DNA from: Achromobacter sp. Marseille-Q4962 | GTDB lineage: Bacteria > Pseudomonadota > Gammaproteobacteria > Burkholderiales > Burkholderiaceae_B | Direction of reading: 5' to 3' | Assembly (NCBI RefSeq): GCF_943737005.1 | Contig: NZ_CALSFU010000008.1 | Span: 62,001 to 126,000 of the forward strand | DNA: 64,000 nt | Shown here: one piece after another, positions 9,121 through 18,143 of the stretch | Numbering within the stretch: the first letter of the stretch is position 1 | How the letters are laid out: each line of letters starts with the position of its first letter | The notes under the pieces: model-generated | The model's database searches: none | What the model saw: only the letters and a program-made list of their open reading frames with translations | What the model was told of the DNA's origin: nothing | Made by a program: the position numbers and the translations under genes

Positions 9121-9864
9121 ATGATTACCCGCCGCAAACTGCTTACCGCTGTTGTCACCCTGGGCCTGGCCTGGGGCGCTGGAGCCGCGCATGCCCAGGA
9201 AACCCTGCGCGCGGTGACCGATGCGACCTTTCCGCCCATGGAATTCGTGAAGGATGGCAAGCGCACCGGTTTCGACATCGAGCTGGTCGAGGCCCTGGGC
9301 AAGGCCATGGGCAAGAAAATCGAGTGGATCGACATCGACTTCAAGGGCCTGATCCCCGCGCTGCAGGCCGGCCGCGCCGACATCGCCGTCTCGGCCATCT
9401 ACATCACGCCGGACCGCGCCAAGGTGGTGGATTTCACCGATCCGTACTACGCGGGCGGCCTGGTCGTGCTGACCAAGAAAGACGGCCCGGTCAAGGCCAT
9501 CAAAGACCTGGACGGCCGCAAGGTGTCGGTGCAGGTCGGCACCAAGTCGGTCAATTACCTGAAGGAGCACTTCCCGAAGGTGCAGCGCGTGGAAGTCGAA
9601 AAGAACCAGGAAATGTTCAACCTGGTGCAGATCGGCCGCGCCGATGCCGCCGTGACGGGCAAGCCGGCGGCCAAGCTGTTCGCCCAGAGCACGCCCGATC
9701 TCACCGTGCTGGGCGAGCAGATCACCACCGAGGACTACGGCATCGCCGTGCCCAAGAACAAGCCTGAGCTCACGCGCGAACTGAACGCCGCGCTGCAGAA
9801 GCTGAAGGCCGACGGCACTTACCAGGCCATCGTCAACAAGTGGTTCGAGGCGCCCGCGAAATGA
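9121..9864 (+). CDS. ABC transporter periplasmic binding protein, polar amino acid (PAAT) type
   Basis: A 247-residue family-3 solute-binding protein with a signal peptide cleaved after about residue 24 (AAHA). Family marks are FPPMEFVKDGKRTGFDIELV, ADIAVSAIYITPDRAKVVDFT and the C-terminal LKADGTYQAIVNKWF. It binds an amino acid or a related compound in the periplasm and delivers it to the permease and ATPase encoded next. The HutG-like gene at the operon end hints at histidine or a derivative, but the ligand is not shown by the sequence. The stop overlaps the permease start. Confidence 0.9.
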   Translation: MITRRKLLTAVVTLGLAWGAGAAHAQETLRAVTDATFPPMEFVKDGKRTGFDIELVEALGKAMGKKIEWIDIDFKGLIPALQAGRADIAVSAIYITPDRAKVVDFTDPYYAGGLVVLTKKDGPVKAIKDLDGRKVSVQVGTKSVNYLKEHFPKVQRVEVEKNQEMFNLVQIGRADAAVTGKPAAKLFAQSTPDLTVLGEQITTEDYGIAVPKNKPELTRELNAALQKLKADGTYQAIVNKWFEAPAK

Positions 9865-10529
9865 TGCTGGATTTCTCTCCCGTTTTCGCCGACTTCGACG
9901 CCCTGCTGCGGGGCGCGGCCGTCACCATCGAGGTGACGGCGGGCGCCTTGCTGCTGGGCTGCGTCATCGGCCTGCTGGTCGGCGTGGGCCGGCTCAACCC
10001 CAGGCACCGCATCATCTACAACCTGTGCAGCACGTATCTGCTGTTTTTCCGCGGCACGCCGCTGCTGGTGCAGCTGTTCATCTGGTTCTTCGGCCTGCCG
10101 CAGTTCGGCGTGACGCTGCCGGCGTTCGCCTGCGGCGTGCTGGGCCTGGGCATGTATTCGGGCGCCTACGTGTCGGAAATCGTGCGCGGCGCGATCCAGT
10201 CGGTGGACCGCGGCCAGACCGAGGCGGCGCGCTCGCTGGGCATGTCGTCCGGGCAGGCCATGCGCATCATCATCCTGCCCCAGGCGGTGGTGCGCATGAT
10301 TCCGCCGCTGGGCAACGAATTCATCGCGCTGATCAAGAATTCGGCGCTGGTGTCGCTGCTCACCATCCATGACCTGATGCACGAGGGCCAGAAGATCATC
10401 AGCGTGTCGTACCGCTCGCTGGAGACGTATCTGGTGGTGGCCCTGATCTACCTGGTGCTGACGACCGTGACCATGATGATTTTGCGCAAGGTCGAACAGC
10501 GCCTGCGCGCCGGAGGGATGGTGCAATGA
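9861..10529 (+). CDS. ABC transporter permease, polar amino acid (HisM/GlnP) type
   Basis: A 222-residue integral membrane subunit with about five helices. The EAA loop is [25 protein letters not shown], which contacts the ATPase, and the N-terminal half contains [19 protein letters not shown], typical of the HEQRo/HisM group. ATG 9861 lies in the ATGA overlap with the binding protein, and its own stop overlaps the ATPase start, so the three genes are coupled. A single permease probably works as a homodimer. Confidence 0.92.
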   Translation: MMLDFSPVFADFDALLRGAAVTIEVTAGALLLGCVIGLLVGVGRLNPRHRIIYNLCSTYLLFFRGTPLLVQLFIWFFGLPQFGVTLPAFACGVLGLGMYSGAYVSEIVRGAIQSVDRGQTEAARSLGMSSGQAMRIIILPQAVVRMIPPLGNEFIALIKNSALVSLLTIHDLMHEGQKIISVSYRSLETYLVVALIYLVLTTVTMMILRKVEQRLRAGGMVQ

Positions 10530-11296
10530 GCGAAGAAATGATCCGCATCCGCGGGCTGCGCAAATCGTACGGCGACCACGCCGTGCTGCGCGGCATCGAT
10601 TTCGAGGTGCTGCCTTCGCAGGTGGTGGTGGTGATCGGGCCCAGCGGGTCGGGCAAGAGCACGCTGCTGCGCTGCTGCAACGGCCTGGAAGTGGCGCAGG
10701 GCGGCACCGTGGAAATCTGCGGGCAGACCCTGCAGGACAACGGCAGGCTGCTGCCCGAGGCCCAGCTCAACCAGCTGCGCATGCAGGTGGGCATGGTGTT
10801 CCAGTCGTTCAACCTGTTTCCGCACCTGTCGGTGCTGGACAACGTTACCGTGGGCCCGCGCAAGCTGCGCGGCATGGGGCGCGAGCAGGCCAATGCGCTG
10901 GCGGCCGACCTGCTGGCCAAGGTGGGGCTGAGCCAGAAGATGTCGGCCATGCCGGCCAGCCTGTCGGGCGGTCAGAAGCAGCGCGTGGCCATCGCGCGGG
11001 CGCTGGCCATGCAGCCCAAGGTCATGCTGTTCGACGAGCCCACGTCGGCGCTGGACCCGGAACTGGTGGGCGAAGTGCTGCAGGTCATGAAGCTGCTGGC
11101 GCGCGAAGGCATGACCATGATGGTGGTCACGCACGAAATGGGCTTTGCCCGCGACGTGGCAGACGTGGTGGCCGTCATGGACGGCGGCGTCATCCTGGAA
11201 TCCGGCAAGCCCGAGGTCATTTTCAGTCAGCCCAGGCAGGCGCGCACGCGTGAATTCCTGCAGGCCGTGCTCAGCTCGGGGCAGGGGGCGGCATGA
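10526..11296 (+). CDS. ABC transporter ATP-binding protein, polar amino acid type
   Basis: A 256-residue ATPase. Walker A is GPSGSGKST, the Q-loop is in [19 protein letters not shown], the signature is [16 protein letters not shown], Walker B is [16 protein letters not shown], and the switch histidine is in [14 protein letters not shown]. This is the GlnQ/HisP subgroup. Both ends overlap neighbours by 4 bp (permease before, HutG-like gene after), tying the ureohydrolase into the transporter operon. Confidence 0.94.
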   Translation: MSEEMIRIRGLRKSYGDHAVLRGIDFEVLPSQVVVVIGPSGSGKSTLLRCCNGLEVAQGGTVEICGQTLQDNGRLLPEAQLNQLRMQVGMVFQSFNLFPHLSVLDNVTVGPRKLRGMGREQANALAADLLAKVGLSQKMSAMPASLSGGQKQRVAIARALAMQPKVMLFDEPTSALDPELVGEVLQVMKLLAREGMTMMVVTHEMGFARDVADVVAVMDGGVILESGKPEVIFSQPRQARTREFLQAVLSSGQGAA

Positions 11297-12234
11297 GCGG
11301 AGAATTCGACCGCGGCCTTTGGGCCGCGCGCGACGACAGCGCCGAACGCGGCGACACGCGCCGCCTGGCGCACATCGTGCAGCCCGCGGGCTTGCCTGAG
11401 GCAGGCGAGCCCGTGCTGTTGGGGTTCGCCAGCGACGCCGGGGTGGCCCGCAACCAGGGACGCACCGGCGCCGCCGGCGGGCCGGCCGCCATCCGGCGCT
11501 ATCTGGCGGGGCTGCCCGCGCACGGCATGACGCGGTTGCTGGATGCCGGCGACGTGGCATGCGCGGGCGACGCGCTGGAAGACGCCCAGGACCGGCTGGC
11601 CGCCAGGCTGGCGGCGCTGCTGGGGCAGGGCGCGCGGCCGGTGGTGCTGGGCGGCGGCCATGAGATCGCCTGGGGCAGCTTCCAGGGGCTGGCCCGCTGG
11701 ATGCAGGCCGCGGGCCAGGCCGGCCCGGTGCTCGTGCTCAACCTCGACGCCCACTTCGATTTGCGCACCGGCCGCCCCGGCAGCTCGGGTACGCCGTTCG
11801 ACCAGATTGCGGCCGACTGCCAGGCGCGCGGGCAGGCGCTGCAATATGCCTGCCTGGGCGTCTCGCGCCTGTCCAATACGCCGGCGCTTTACGCGCGCGC
11901 GGCCGAAGTGGGGGCAGTGTGGCGCGAAGACCGCGAGATGCAGGAGCGGCACCTGGCCGACCGGCTGGCCGACGTGGACGCCTTGCTGGCCGACGCGGCC
12001 CACGTCTACCTGACGGTGGACCTGGACGTGCTGCCGGCCGCCGTCATGCCGGGCGTGTCCGCGCCTGCTCCCTATGGGGTGCCGCTGGCCGTGATCGAGG
12101 AGATCGTGCTGCGGGTCAAGGCGAGCGGCAAGCTCAGGCTGGCCGACCTGGCGGAATACAACCCACGCTTCGATATAGACGGGCACGGCGCGCGCGCCGC
12201 CGCCCGCCTGGCCTGGCAACTGCTCTCGGTCTGA
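11293..12234 (+). CDS. hutG: Ureohydrolase, probable formimidoylglutamase
   Basis: A 313-residue arginase-fold enzyme. Manganese ligands are in [19 protein letters not shown] and [18 protein letters not shown]; the last segment is typical of formimidoylglutamases (HutG) rather than arginases or agmatinases. HutG converts N-formimidoyl-glutamate to glutamate and formamide. No hutH, hutU or hutI lies in the window. The gene is fused by overlap to an amino-acid ABC importer, so it may act on an imported formimino- or guanidino-compound. Agmatinase-like activity remains possible. Confidence 0.75.
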   Translation: MSGEFDRGLWAARDDSAERGDTRRLAHIVQPAGLPEAGEPVLLGFASDAGVARNQGRTGAAGGPAAIRRYLAGLPAHGMTRLLDAGDVACAGDALEDAQDRLAARLAALLGQGARPVVLGGGHEIAWGSFQGLARWMQAAGQAGPVLVLNLDAHFDLRTGRPGSSGTPFDQIAADCQARGQALQYACLGVSRLSNTPALYARAAEVGAVWREDREMQERHLADRLADVDALLADAAHVYLTVDLDVLPAAVMPGVSAPAPYGVPLAVIEEIVLRVKASGKLRLADLAEYNPRFDIDGHGARAAARLAWQLLSV

Positions 12235-12390
12235 AATCGACGGGGCGCCGCCGGAAACGCGCCCCGCAAATCGTTCCCCGCAAGGCGCTGCGCGTTTTCC
12301 TGGAGGCAGGGTCTACGCGTAGCGCCTTCTTGCGTCCGGGCGCATAGAATGGGACTGGCGATGCAGGCTCCGCCGCGGGTCCATTATTGT

Positions 12391-12425
12391 GTCCCTATTT
12401 AAAATATTATTTTTAAAATGGGGAC
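12391..12425 (+). promoter_or_regulatory. AT-rich inverted repeat upstream of gdhA
   Basis: GTCCCTATTT...AAAATGGGGAC forms an imperfect inverted repeat (GTCCC/GGGAC ends, A/T-rich core TAAAATATTATTTTTAAA) 50-85 bp before the glutamate dehydrogenase start. Such an AT-rich island in this genome marks a promoter and possible regulator site. The factor is unknown. Confidence 0.45.
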
Positions 12426-12476
12426 GATACTGGTTTCATGGATAAAATGGCGCAACTTTGTCAGGAGAGCATGCTC

Positions 12477-13766
12477 ATGTCTCAAACCTCCACCCACGCC
12501 TTGCCGTCTTATCTGAATGCCGACGATCTCGGCCCCTGGGGTAATTACCTGCAACAAGTCGATCGGGTCACGCCGTACCTCGGCCCGCTCGCGCGCTGGG
12601 TCGAGACCCTGAAGCGTCCCAAGCGTTCGCTCATCGTGGACGTGCCTATCGAAATGGACGACGGCAGCATCGCCCACTTCGAGGGCTACCGCGTGCAGCA
12701 CAACACCTCGCGCGGTCCGGGCAAGGGCGGCGTGCGCTTCCACCAGGATGTGACCCTCTCCGAAGTCATGGCGCTGGCGGCGTGGATGTCCATCAAGAAC
12801 GCGGCGGTCAACCTGCCGTACGGCGGCGCCAAGGGCGGCATCCGCGTCGATCCCCGCAAGCTTTCCATGGCCGAGCTGGAGCGCGTGACCCGCCGCTACA
12901 CTTCCGAAATCGGCGTCATCATCGGCCCGGCCAAGGACATTCCCGCGCCCGACGTCAACACCAACGCCCAGGTCATGGCGTGGATGATGGACACCTACTC
13001 CATGAACGAAGGCGCCACCGCCACCGGCGTCGTCACCGGCAAGCCGATCGCGCTGGGCGGCAGCCTGGGCCGCGTGGAAGCCACCGGCCGGGGCGTGTTC
13101 GTGGTGGCTTGCGAAGCCGCGCGCGACCTGAACATCGACGTGGCCGGCGCCCGCGTGGTGGTGCAGGGCTTCGGCAACGTGGGCGGCACCGCCGGACGGC
13201 TGTTCCACGAGGCCGGCGCCAAGGTGATCGCCGTGCAGGACCACACCGGCACCGTGCACAACGCCAACGGACTGGACGTGCACAAGCTGCTGGCCTACGT
13301 GGCGCAGCATGGCGGCGTGGGCGGTTTCTCCGGCGGCGAAGCCATGGACAAGCAGGAATTCTGGACGCTGGAAACCGAGTTCCTCATCCCGGCTGCCCTG
13401 GAAAGCCAGATCACCGCCGAGAATGCGCCCAAGGTGCGCGCCCGCATCGTGGTCGAAGGCGCCAACGGCCCCACCACGCCCGAAGCGGACGACATCCTGT
13501 TCGAGCACGGCGTGTACGTGGTGCCCGACGTGCTGGCCAACGCCGGCGGCGTGACCGTGTCGTACTTCGAATGGGTGCAGGACTTCTCCAGCTTCTTCTG
13601 GAGCGAAGAGGAAATCAACGTGCGCCTGGAGCGCATCATGCGCGAAGCCTACGCCGCCGTGTCGCAGGTGGCGCGCGAGCACAAGGTGACCCTGCGCACC
13701 GCCGCGTTCATCGTGGCTTGCACGCGCATCCTGCAGGCTCGCCAGGTGCGCGGCCTGTATCCCTGA
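12477..13766 (+). CDS. gdhA: Glutamate dehydrogenase (Glu/Leu/Phe/Val dehydrogenase family)
   Basis: A 429-residue hexameric-type enzyme that interconverts glutamate and 2-oxoglutarate plus ammonia. The substrate-binding lysine is in [11 protein letters not shown] (K119), the dinucleotide fold GFGNVGG is at 231-237, and [13 protein letters not shown] follows. The start at 12477 is preceded 9 bp upstream by AGGAG; in-frame ATGs at 12471 and 12438 are possible. The sequence is of the catabolic, NAD-type bacterial GDH style. It stands alone between an AT-rich promoter region and a terminator. Confidence 0.92.
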   Translation: MSQTSTHALPSYLNADDLGPWGNYLQQVDRVTPYLGPLARWVETLKRPKRSLIVDVPIEMDDGSIAHFEGYRVQHNTSRGPGKGGVRFHQDVTLSEVMALAAWMSIKNAAVNLPYGGAKGGIRVDPRKLSMAELERVTRRYTSEIGVIIGPAKDIPAPDVNTNAQVMAWMMDTYSMNEGATATGVVTGKPIALGGSLGRVEATGRGVFVVACEAARDLNIDVAGARVVVQGFGNVGGTAGRLFHEAGAKVIAVQDHTGTVHNANGLDVHKLLAYVAQHGGVGGFSGGEAMDKQEFWTLETEFLIPAALESQITAENAPKVRARIVVEGANGPTTPEADDILFEHGVYVVPDVLANAGGVTVSYFEWVQDFSSFFWSEEEINVRLERIMREAYAAVSQVAREHKVTLRTAAFIVACTRILQARQVRGLYP

Positions 13767-13816
13767 TCCGCTTCCCGCGGCCGGGCGCCCGCTTCGGGCG
13801 GGCCGCCCGGGACAGG

Positions 13817-13884
13817 AAAAGCCCGCCCATGGGGCGGCGCCGTCGGGCCGGCCCCGCGGCGCCCGCGCCGGGCGGGCTTGTTTT
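13817..13884. terminator. Long-stem, bidirectional-looking terminator after gdhA
   Basis: AAAAGCCCGCCC at 13817-13828 pairs with GGGCGGGCTT at 13870-13879, followed by GTTTT. The 41-bp GC-rich loop can form further pairing. A-rich and T-rich flanks on the two sides allow use in both directions, suiting the convergent gdhA and RsiV-like lipoprotein genes. Confidence 0.7.
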
Positions 13885-13896
13885 ATCGGCGGTTGC

Positions 13897-14709
13897 TCAG
13901 GAGGCCGGCAGCAGGGCCGGCTTGAGTATGCCGCGCAGTTCGGCGTAGGGCAGGGTGAGCTCGGGCTCGCCGTGCGAGTAGGGCGCGATGGAGTAGGCGT
14001 TGTACTTCACCACCATGCCCTCGCGGGTGAGCGCGAAGTTGTCGCTTTCCTGGAACGGCCACATCTTGTCGTAGGCGGCCGGGTCGCGCTGGGCGTCGGG
14101 ATTCTGCGCCAGCCATTTGGCGTGCGCGCGCCGCAGGGCTTCGACATACTGCGGATGCCGGCCCGGGATGAGCGCCTCTTCCAGGCTCATGACCCGGCCC
14201 CGGCTGCGTTCCCAGTTCAGGTACTGGGTGGCCGGAATGCCGTGGGCCGCGCCGGTGATGAACTGCTCGGTATGCAGCTCGATGGCGATGATGTCGCCCA
14301 CCGTGTCCTTGACGCGGGCCTTGAAATAGGTGGCGTCGCGCGCGCGCGCGACGGTCCAGAAATAGCGCGTATATTCCGACAGCGTGTCGTAGGGGCCGCG
14401 CCGGTTGGCGTCGGTGCCGGTCATGTAGGCCAGCACGTGATCCACCAGGGCAGTGAGTTTCGGAATGCCCGGAAACGCCACGCTGTCGATTTCGATGCGG
14501 GGGCAGTCGCCTTCGCAGCCCGGCTTGGCGCCCGACCATTCGATGCGCTGCACATCCAGGTCGCCCACGGATCGGGGCGTGGCGGCCGCGTCGGCGGGCG
14601 AAGCCAGGGTGATGTTGGCGGGCGGCGAGCTGCCGCAACCCGCCAGGGCGAGCAGCGTCGCGGCAAGCAGCAGGCGCGGCGCGCTGGCCGGCGAGCAGAG
14701 GGAACGCAT
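13897..14709 (-). CDS. RsiV/DUF3298-domain lipoprotein
   Basis: A 270-residue predicted lipoprotein. The lipobox LALAGC ends the signal peptide near residue 25. The mature part carries a DUF4163-like region followed by a DUF3298 domain ending in NAYSIAPYSHGEPELTLPYAEL, the same fold as the lysozyme-binding part of B. subtilis RsiV. In proteobacteria such proteins are uncharacterised; a glycan or muramidase-binding role is only an analogy. Start 14709 is used because GGAGG lies 8 bp upstream; the frame continues further without such a site. Confidence 0.8.
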   Translation of the reverse strand: MRSLCSPASAPRLLLAATLLALAGCGSSPPANITLASPADAAATPRSVGDLDVQRIEWSGAKPGCEGDCPRIEIDSVAFPGIPKLTALVDHVLAYMTGTDANRRGPYDTLSEYTRYFWTVARARDATYFKARVKDTVGDIIAIELHTEQFITGAAHGIPATQYLNWERSRGRVMSLEEALIPGRHPQYVEALRRAHAKWLAQNPDAQRDPAAYDKMWPFQESDNFALTREGMVVKYNAYSIAPYSHGEPELTLPYAELRGILKPALLPAS

Positions 14710-14726
14710 CGGAAAACCTCCAGAAA

Positions 14727-15503
14727 TCAAGGCACCGTCGCCGTCCATTCGACGGTGGAGAACTTCTCGTCGGCCTGGGCCTGGGCTTTGGCCAGCGTGC
14801 CGGCGCCGATCTCGCCCGGCGTCAGCCGGTGCATGCCCGCGAAGGTGTCGACCATGCGCTGGATGATGGTTTCGCGCGGCAGCCCGGTCTGGGTGCGCAG
14901 CGGATCCACCCGCTTCTTGGCGCTCGTAGTGCCCTTGTCCGACAGTTTCTCGCGCCCTATGCGCAAGACCTGCACCATTTTATCGGCGTCGATGTCATAA
15001 GACATGGTGACGTGGTGCAGCACCGCGCCGCCGCGGCGGGCCTGGGCCGCCCCGCCGATCTTGCCGGCCTCGGAAGCGATGTCGTTCAGGGGCTGGTACC
15101 ACGCCTTGATGCCGAGATCCTTCAGCGCCTGCAGCACCCACGCGTCCAGGAATTCGTAGGACTCCTGGAAGCTCATGCCGTGCACCAGGGCTTGCGGCAC
15201 GCTCAACGAATAAGTGATGGTGTTGCCCGGCTCCACGAACATGGCGCCGCCGCCGCTTACGCGGCGCACCACCGTGATGCCGTGGCGGCGCGCGCCCTCG
15301 GGGTCGACTTCGTTCTTGAGCGATTGGAAGCGGCCGATGACCACCGCGGGGGCGGCCCACTCCCAGATGCGCAGCGTGGGCGGGCGCAGCCCCGCGCCCA
15401 CCTCGTCGGTGATCACAGCGTCCAGCGCCATGTGCAAGGCGGGCATCTGCGGGCCTTCGTGGATGAGCTGCCAGTCGTAGTCGTTCCAGTCGGTGCGCGT
15501 CAT
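14727..15503 (-). CDS. lplA: Lipoate-protein ligase, catalytic subunit
   Basis: A 258-residue BPL/LPL-fold ligase that activates free lipoate with ATP and transfers it to lipoyl domains. The signature RRVSGGGA is at 80-87 and the lipoyl-AMP lysine is in EAGKIGGAAQ (K148). The enzyme stops after the catalytic domain; the C-terminal accessory domain found in E. coli LplA is missing and is encoded by the preceding gene, which overlaps it by 4 bp. It should therefore work as a two-part ligase. Confidence 0.88.
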   Translation of the reverse strand: MTRTDWNDYDWQLIHEGPQMPALHMALDAVITDEVGAGLRPPTLRIWEWAAPAVVIGRFQSLKNEVDPEGARRHGITVVRRVSGGGAMFVEPGNTITYSLSVPQALVHGMSFQESYEFLDAWVLQALKDLGIKAWYQPLNDIASEAGKIGGAAQARRGGAVLHHVTMSYDIDADKMVQVLRIGREKLSDKGTTSAKKRVDPLRTQTGLPRETIIQRMVDTFAGMHRLTPGEIGAGTLAKAQAQADEKFSTVEWTATVP

Positions 15504-15775
15504 GCCAGCGCCCTCCGCAGGGCCACCGCGACAGCCTCGGCCGAGAAGCCGAACATTTCGGCCTCCGTGGGCAGGGACGACTGCACGGCCAGCGCCAGTT
15601 CGAGTTCGCCGGCGTCGGCCGGCATGCCGGTCAGGCCGCGGTTGATGGCGTCCAGGGCCTCGGGCGGCTCCAGGAAGAAATCGCCGCTGATGCGCACCTC
15701 GGCCAGGCGGCCGTCGCGCAGTTCCACGTCCGCGACGACGAGCTTGCCGCCGGGGACTTTGTATTCGCCATGCAT
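15500..15775 (-). CDS. lplB: Lipoate-protein ligase accessory subunit (LplB-like, C-terminal domain)
   Basis: A 91-residue protein matching the small C-terminal domain of E. coli LplA (Lip_prot_lig_C type): a beta-rich start EYKVPGGKLVVADVELRDG, the central FFLEPPEAL, and a helical end. In Thermoplasma the split LplA needs such a partner, LplB, to form lipoyl-AMP. Its stop overlaps the ligase start (ATGA), so the two are translated together. The N terminus is set by ATG 15775, since the region further upstream in the open frame is GNAT-gene antiframe. Confidence 0.85.
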   Translation of the reverse strand: MHGEYKVPGGKLVVADVELRDGRLAEVRISGDFFLEPPEALDAINRGLTGMPADAGELELALAVQSSLPTEAEMFGFSAEAVAVALRRALA

Positions 15776-15789
15776 GGGCGCTCCTTGGA

Positions 15790-16260
15790 TCAAAGGTCGA
15801 GGCTGAGCTTCATGCCGTCGTGGGTGGCCTCGAAGCCCAGGCTTTCGTAAAAACGGCGCGCGTCGGGGCGGGCGCGGTCGGTCGTGAGCTGGACCAGGCC
15901 GCAGCCCTGGCGGCGGCACTGGCCGATGGCCCATTCGAACATGGCGCGGCCCAGCCCCTGGCCGCGCGCCGCCGCGGCGATCCGCACGCTTTCGATCTGG
16001 CCGCGCCACATGCCTTGCCGCGACAGGCCGGGGATGAACGTCAGCTGCAGGCAGCCCACCGGCTCGCCGCCGCGTTCGGCCACGGCCAGGAACTGGTTGG
16101 CGTCGTGTTCGATAGCCGCGAAAGCCGCAGTGTAGCGGGGGTTGGGAGGCAGCGCGGGGTCTTCGCGCGCGGACCCGAGCGCGTCGTCGGCCAGCATGGC
16201 GATGATGGCCGGCAGATCGCCGATGCGGGCGCGGCGGAACGTCAGCGGCGCAGCGGTCAT
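15790..16260 (-). CDS. GNAT-family N-acetyltransferase
   Basis: A 156-residue GNAT domain. The acetyl-CoA-binding motif is in IRIAAAARGQGLGRAMFEWAI, followed by VQLTTDRARPDARRFYESLGF, typical of small-molecule or peptide acetyltransferases. The substrate is not predictable. It lies 14 bp before lplB and 8 bp after the GST stop on the same strand, so these minus-strand genes may form one operon (gst-gnat-lplB-lplA). Confidence 0.87.
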   Translation of the reverse strand: MTAAPLTFRRARIGDLPAIIAMLADDALGSAREDPALPPNPRYTAAFAAIEHDANQFLAVAERGGEPVGCLQLTFIPGLSRQGMWRGQIESVRIAAAARGQGLGRAMFEWAIGQCRRQGCGLVQLTTDRARPDARRFYESLGFEATHDGMKLSLDL

Positions 16261-16268
16261 GGCGGGCC

Positions 16269-16970
16269 TCAGCGCTGCGTGCTTTGCGCGGTCTGGCCAA
16301 ACAGGATGCGGCGCGATTCCTCGTCGCTCACGGAGGGCGCGGTGTTGATGGTGTCGGCCAGCGCGTAGGCGCGCTGCGTGGCCGGCCGCGCGGCAATCGC
16401 CTCGAACCAGCGCCTGAGGTGGGGGAAGTCGTTCAGGTCCTGGCCCTGGCGCTTGTGGGGCACGATCCAGGGGTAGGCCGCCATGTCGGCGATGGAGTAC
16501 TCGCCCGCCACGAATTCGCGGTCGGCCAGGCGCTTGTCGAGCACGCCGTACAGCCGGTTGGTTTCCTTGACGTAGCGCTCCGTGGCGTAGGGAATGCGCT
16601 CGGGCGCGTACTGCGAGAAATGGTGGTTCTGGCCGGCCATGGGGCCCAGGCCGCCCATCTGCCAGAACAGCCATTGCAGCACGTCGGCGCGCCCGCGCAG
16701 ATCCCGCGGCAGGAAGCGGCCGGTTTTCTCGGCCAGGTACAGCAGGATGGCGCCGGACTCGAACAGCGAGAGCGGGCCGCCGCCATCGGCGGGCGACTGG
16801 TCCACGATGGCGGGAATGCGGTTGTTGGGCGAGATCGCCAGGAATTCGGGCTTGAACTGGTCGCCCTTGCTGATGTTGACGGGGTGAATCTTGTAAGGCA
16901 GGCCGGTTTCTTCGAGGAACAGCGTGATCTTGTGGCCGTTGGGGGTGGTCCAGTAGTAGAGATCGATCAT
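16269..16970 (-). CDS. Glutathione S-transferase, YfcG/YghU (nu) type
   Basis: A 233-residue GST with an N-terminal thioredoxin-fold domain (YWTTPNGHKITLFLEETGLPY, glutathione site SPNNRIPAIVD, then LFESGAILLYLAEKTG) and an all-helical C-terminal domain. The TPNGHK motif is typical of nu-class enzymes with disulfide-bond reductase activity rather than classic conjugation. Start 16970 follows AGGAAG on the minus strand. It is likely cotranscribed with the GNAT gene downstream. Confidence 0.88.
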   Translation of the reverse strand: MIDLYYWTTPNGHKITLFLEETGLPYKIHPVNISKGDQFKPEFLAISPNNRIPAIVDQSPADGGGPLSLFESGAILLYLAEKTGRFLPRDLRGRADVLQWLFWQMGGLGPMAGQNHHFSQYAPERIPYATERYVKETNRLYGVLDKRLADREFVAGEYSIADMAAYPWIVPHKRQGQDLNDFPHLRRWFEAIAARPATQRAYALADTINTAPSVSDEESRRILFGQTAQSTQR

Positions 16971-16997
16971 GGAGGCTTCCTGGGTGGCGGAAACGGC

Positions 16998-17020
16998 GCC
17001 CGGCCCTTCGCGGGCCGGGC
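16998..17020 (-). other. GC-rich hairpin between the EamA and GST genes
   Basis: A 9-bp perfect stem GCCCGGCCC/GGGCCGGGC with a 5-base loop lies between the end of the eamA-type gene and the start of the GST gene, both on the minus strand. No U tract follows, so it may be a weak terminator or an mRNA-stability element. Confidence 0.35.
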
Positions 17021-17112
17021 GGGCTGGCCGCCCATGATAGCGGCTCAGGCCGAGCGCGGCCCCGAATACCCGGGGCCGCGGCGCGGGTTTGCGCGTCTGG
17101 CGGCAATCCATC

Positions 17113-18021
17113 CTAAGCGCAGCCGCCGCCCGCGCCCAGCGCCCGCGCGCGCCGCGGCAGCCGCCAGCCCAGGCTCACGCCCGCGGCGGCCAGGAAGATC
17201 ATCGCCACCCCGCCGACCTGCGCCAGGTTCATGCGGTGGCCGTACACCGCGAAATCCAGCACGATGGCGACGGCCGGGTAGATGAAGCTGAGCGCCGCCG
17301 TGGAGGTGGTGGGCAGCTTCTGGATGGCCGAGTACATCAGGATGTACATCAGGCAGGTGTGCACCAGCCCCAGTGCGACCAGGCAGGCCCATTGCGAGGG
17401 CGCGGCGGGCAGGGCGTGGAAGTCGGCCATGGGCAGCAGCATGGCCGCGCCCAGCGTCACCTGCGTCAGGGCCAGCACCTGCGGCGGGATGTGCTTGAGG
17501 TGCTTCACGATGACGGCCGCGGCGGCATAGAGCGCGGCGGCCCCCAGGCCCAGCATCAGGCCCGCCAGATAGCCCTGCGGCGCGCTCAATGCCCAGGGAC
17601 GCAGCACCAGCAGCAGCCCGGCGAACGCCAGCACCGACCAGGCCAGCTTGCCGCGCGACGGGCGCTCGCCCAGCAGCAGCGCGCCCAGGCCGATGAGGAA
17701 GAACGGCTGGACGTTGTAGACGGCGGTGGACAGCGAGATGGAGGCCAGCCGGTAGGCCGAGAACAGCAGCACCCAGTTGAGCACCAGCGCGGCGCCGGCG
17801 GCCAGCGCCAGGCCCAGCGTGCGCGCGGTGTACAGCCCGGGCCGCAGCAGGCCGCGCGCCGCGCAATAGGCCGCCAGCGAGAGCGAGCCGAAGAGGCAGC
17901 GGAAGAACACCACGTTCCAGGCGCTCTGGCCGGATTCCAGCACGAAGACGCCCAGGGTGCCGGACAGGGTCATCGCGGCGGCCATCTGCCAGAGGCCGCC
18001 GCGTTCGGACGGGATAGGCAT
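17113..18021 (-). CDS. EamA/DMT-family transporter
   Basis: A 302-residue membrane protein with about ten helices arranged as two EamA repeats; VLNWVLLFSAYRLASISLSTAVYNVQP (part of the first repeat) and the second-repeat segment TTSTAALSFIYPAVAIVLDF are characteristic. Such transporters usually export amino acids or metabolites. It is divergent from an Lrp/AsnC-type regulator 122 bp away, the classic layout for Lrp-controlled amino-acid exporters. Confidence 0.88.
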   Translation of the reverse strand: MPIPSERGGLWQMAAAMTLSGTLGVFVLESGQSAWNVVFFRCLFGSLSLAAYCAARGLLRPGLYTARTLGLALAAGAALVLNWVLLFSAYRLASISLSTAVYNVQPFFLIGLGALLLGERPSRGKLAWSVLAFAGLLLVLRPWALSAPQGYLAGLMLGLGAAALYAAAAVIVKHLKHIPPQVLALTQVTLGAAMLLPMADFHALPAAPSQWACLVALGLVHTCLMYILMYSAIQKLPTTSTAALSFIYPAVAIVLDFAVYGHRMNLAQVGGVAMIFLAAAGVSLGWRLPRRARALGAGGGCA

Positions 18022-18143
18022 GTCGTTTCTCCTGGCCCGGCATGACCGGGCATTTCATGGAGAAATTATTCCAGGCGGATCCGGCCGGACATATGATGAG
18101 AAATCGAAGATTTCGACCAAATGCCTTTTTTGGAGGGATATTT

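Noticed and set aside
12242-12268. Terminator after the HutG-like gene
   Set aside because: GGGGCGC/GCGCCCC can pair, but the loop is about 10-13 bases and no T tract follows.
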